This document shows positions 61,915-64,000 of a stretch of 64,000 bases of DNA, piece after piece. The stretch spans positions 1-64,000 of the forward strand of contig NZ_VUOK01000051.1 of NCBI RefSeq assembly GCF_009806555.1, read 5' to 3'. A program made the translations under genes and the position numbers. The stretch's first letter is position 1. Each line of letters starts with the position of its first letter. The DNA comes from Methylobacterium sp. 2A. GTDB lineage: Bacteria; Pseudomonadota; Alphaproteobacteria; Rhizobiales; Beijerinckiaceae. The notes under the pieces were generated by a model. The model was not told where the DNA came from. It did not search any database and saw nothing but the letters and a program-made list of their open reading frames with translations.

Positions 61915-63526
61915 TCCGCTCCGCGCGATCCTGACCTTCTGCTGTCTGGGGCTGCTGACGGCCCCGGCCTGGGCCGTGCCCCTCGACCGGACGCGCTTCG
62001 CGGCGGATCTCTGCGGGGACGGCGCCGCACAGGTCCGCGGGGCCGAGGGCCTCGTGCAGGCCGGCGGCGACCTACCGGTGGCGGATCTCACCTTCGCCGG
62101 CGGACTCCTCGGCGCGCTGGCCGAGCGCCGCCTGGCCTGCCCGGCGGACGGCGCCCTCCTGCTCGACCGCCCGGGCGCGGCCGAAGGGCACGATGCGCTC
62201 ACCGGCGCGCTCAGGCCGGCCGCCGAGGCGCGCGCGCCGGTCCTCGGCCTGCGCCAGCGCGCCGCCGTCGAGACCGCGCGGGGCGTCGTCGCGCTGCTGA
62301 CCGGCCCGGATCCGGCCGCCCGCGGAGCCGGTCTGTCGGTCGTGGAGCGCCGCATCGCCACCGTCCCGGCTTCGGTCCTCGACCGCGCGCAGGATGCGGA
62401 GGCGGATGCTGCGCTGAAAGCGGCGATCGCCGGCCTCGCCCAGGCCGCCGCCCTGTCGTCGCCCGATCCGGCCCGGCGCCGCGCGGCCATCGTGGCCGTG
62501 GCGGCGAGCCCGTCGGGGGCCGCAGAGGCGCGGCTCACGGCGCTGAAGAGCGATCCGGCCTATGCCGCCGACCCGGCCTTCCGGACAGCCCTCGATGCGG
62601 GGCTCAGCCGGGTCTCCCGCGCGGTCGCGGTCGGCGACGGGCTCGCGGTGCTCTACAACGGCCTGAGCTTCGCCAGCATCCTGTTCATGGCGGCGGCCGG
62701 GCTCGCGATCATCTTCGGGCTGATGGGCGTGATCAACCTCGCCCAGGGCGAGTTCATCATGCTCGGCGCCTACGCCACCTACGGCGTGCAGGAGGCCTTC
62801 CGGCGCTTCGCTCCCGGTCTGCTCGACCTCTACCTCGTGGCGGCGATCCCGGTGGCCTTCGGGGCGGTCGCCCTGGTGGGGATCGTGGTCGAGGCGCTGA
62901 TCCTGCGCCACCTCTATAGGCGGCCGCTCACGAGCCTGCTCGCCACCTGGGCGGTGAGCCTGTTCCTCGTGAACCTCGTGCGCGTCACGGTCGGCACGCA
63001 GAACCTGCAATTCGTCATGCCGGGCTATGTGAGCGGCGGCGTGCCGCTCTACGCCGACTTCGTCGTCACCTGGAACCGCCTCTTCGCCATCGCCTTCGCG
63101 GCGGCGACCCTCGTGCTGACGCTCCTGATCCTGCGCCGCACGCCGCTCGGGCTCGACATCCGCGCCGTGACCCAGAACCGCGACATGGCGGCCTGCCTCG
63201 GCCTGCCGACCCGCCGGATCGACCGCCTCGCCTTCGGGCTGGGATCGGGCCTGGCCGGCCTCGCCGGGGTGGCGCTCTGCCCGATCTACAGCGTCAATCC
63301 CGGCATGGGCTCGGGCTTCATCGTCGACAGCTTCATGGTCGTGGTGCTGGGCGGCGTCGGCAGCCTCATCGGGACGCTGGTGGCGGCCCTGGGCGTCGGC
63401 GGCGCCAACGTGCTGATCGAGCCGATCTCCGGCGCGGTCGCCGCCAAGGTGATCGTGCTGGTCGGCATCATCCTGTTCCTGCAGCGCCGGCCGGAGGGGC
63501 TGTTCGCGGTGCGGCGGCGGCGATGA
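61907..63526 (+). CDS. urtB: Urea/amide ABC transporter permease UrtB
   Basis: 539 aa. There is a signal peptide and a periplasmic N-terminal extension of about 230 residues typical of UrtB, then a LivH-type permease with about eight helices. INLAQGEFIMLGAYATYGVQ and GLGSGLAGLAGVALCPIY are conserved UrtB segments. The ATG lies inside urtA and the stop overlaps urtC (ATGA), giving a tightly coupled operon. Confidence 0.9.
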   Translation: MADPLRAILTFCCLGLLTAPAWAVPLDRTRFAADLCGDGAAQVRGAEGLVQAGGDLPVADLTFAGGLLGALAERRLACPADGALLLDRPGAAEGHDALTGALRPAAEARAPVLGLRQRAAVETARGVVALLTGPDPAARGAGLSVVERRIATVPASVLDRAQDAEADAALKAAIAGLAQAAALSSPDPARRRAAIVAVAASPSGAAEARLTALKSDPAYAADPAFRTALDAGLSRVSRAVAVGDGLAVLYNGLSFASILFMAAAGLAIIFGLMGVINLAQGEFIMLGAYATYGVQEAFRRFAPGLLDLYLVAAIPVAFGAVALVGIVVEALILRHLYRRPLTSLLATWAVSLFLVNLVRVTVGTQNLQFVMPGYVSGGVPLYADFVVTWNRLFAIAFAAATLVLTLLILRRTPLGLDIRAVTQNRDMAACLGLPTRRIDRLAFGLGSGLAGLAGVALCPIYSVNPGMGSGFIVDSFMVVVLGGVGSLIGTLVAALGVGGANVLIEPISGAVAAKVIVLVGIILFLQRRPEGLFAVRRRR

Positions 63527-64000
63527 GCGGCGGCGTGCAGACCGCCATCCCCGTCCCCATCGGACCGGCCCGCCGCGCCGTGCGGGACCCGCTGGTCGCC
63601 GGGCTCGTCGGGCTCTGCCTCGCCGCCGCGGCGGGGCTCCTCGCGGCACCGCCCGCGCCGTATCTCGTCAACGCGCTGGGCCAGCTCGCCGCCTTCGCGA
63701 TCCTGGCCGTGTCCCTCGATCTGGTCTGGGGCTATCTCGGGATCCTCAGCCTGGGGCACGGCCTGTTCTTCGCCATCGGCGGCTATGTCTGCGCCATGCA
63801 CCTGCTGGCCCACGGCGTCGCCGCGACCGGCGTGCTGCCGGACTTCGTGCAGTTCATGGGCTGGAAGAGCCTGCCGGCCTATTGGGCGGGCCTCGAGCAT
63901 GCGCCCTATGCCTTCGTGCTGGCGCTGGCGCTCGCCGGCCTCGTGGCCTTCGTGTTCGGGCTCGCCTCGTTCCGCTCGCGGGTCAACGGCGTCTACTTCT
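63523..64000 (+). CDS. urtC: Urea/amide ABC transporter permease UrtC (cut by window end)
   Basis: The ATG at 63523 overlaps the urtB stop (ATGA). The 159 codons present encode the N-terminal helices of a LivM-type permease with LVWGYLGILSLGHGLFFAIGG and YFVQF-like loops characteristic of UrtC (here LPDFVQFMGWKSLPAYW). The frame is open to the window end; urtD and urtE are expected beyond it. Confidence 0.88.
   Translation, partial: MSGGVQTAIPVPIGPARRAVRDPLVAGLVGLCLAAAAGLLAAPPAPYLVNALGQLAAFAILAVSLDLVWGYLGILSLGHGLFFAIGGYVCAMHLLAHGVAATGVLPDFVQFMGWKSLPAYWAGLEHAPYAFVLALALAGLVAFVFGLASFRSRVNGVYF

Noticed and set aside
1..64000. CRISPR arrays, rRNA operons, replication origin
   Set aside because: No regularly spaced direct repeats, no rRNA sequence, and no dnaA/oriC or repABC-like features were seen.

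Overview
The window is high-GC DNA from an alphaproteobacterium, most likely a Methylobacterium/Methylorubrum-type member of the Hyphomicrobiales. The taxonomic call is inference. It rests on the ntrY-ntrX-hfq...hflX backbone, a class I (archaeal-type) lysyl-tRNA synthetase, an MntR/MntH pair, and long GC-driven antisense reading frames over nearly every real gene.

Region by region. 1-430: the 3' end of a tyrosine recombinase stops 2 nt from the 3' end of a tRNA-Sec gene, which looks like the border of an integrative element lying to the left. 600-940: a decayed Gfo/Idh/MocA oxidoreductase. 1115-5284: the nitrogen-linked two-component pair ntrYX, then hfq. 5285-9965: an apparent insertion between hfq and hflX, with repeat-rich DNA, an AT-rich leader and a 1133-aa surface protein (GH43-like propeller, HAF repeats, autotransporter barrel). 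10263-13054: hflX coupled to a membrane adenylate cyclase. 13140-15850: small and lower-GC accessory genes, including a two-gene operon of an unknown protein with an XRE-ImmA metallopeptidase. 16078-17658: a selenate/phosphonate-type binding protein and ATPase without a permease. 17667-24450: a cellulose-synthase-like glycosyltransferase, a family 3 binding protein, lysK and two type II toxin-antitoxin modules. 24531-32647: a transglutaminase / circularly permuted ATP-grasp / Alpha-E / DUF2126 / zinc-peptidase cluster, a predicted peptide-modification system. 32656-36258: a DUF6883/DUF4926 pair, mntR-mntH with a clear operator, and a Shedu-like (DUF4263) gene behind a small partner. 36358-42079: a ThDP decarboxylase, a hybrid histidine kinase and a secreted phospholipase A2-like protein. 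42312-46706: an AraC regulator divergent from a Baeyer-Villiger monooxygenase and an esterase. 46937-47376: an IS630-type transposase remnant.

From 47.7 kb to the end nearly everything points to uptake and hydrolysis of nitrogen-rich small molecules. There are three transport systems (SBP5, a Ssu/Tau/Thi-type ABC, and UrtABC), two amidohydrolases, a dihydroorotase/hydantoinase-like enzyme, an M20 carbamoylase-like hydrolase, and three Asp/Glu-racemase-superfamily proteins. One of the three lacks both usual catalytic cysteines and one lacks the first. Read with ntrYX at the other end, this suggests a scavenging locus for hydantoins, ureides or amides; the substrates are not determined by the sequence.

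The least-explained pieces are the unknown-protein/ImmA operon (13969-15842), the Shedu-like pair (35386-36258), the GH43-HAF-autotransporter fusion and the cysteine-less racemase paralogue. No CRISPR array or rRNA was seen.
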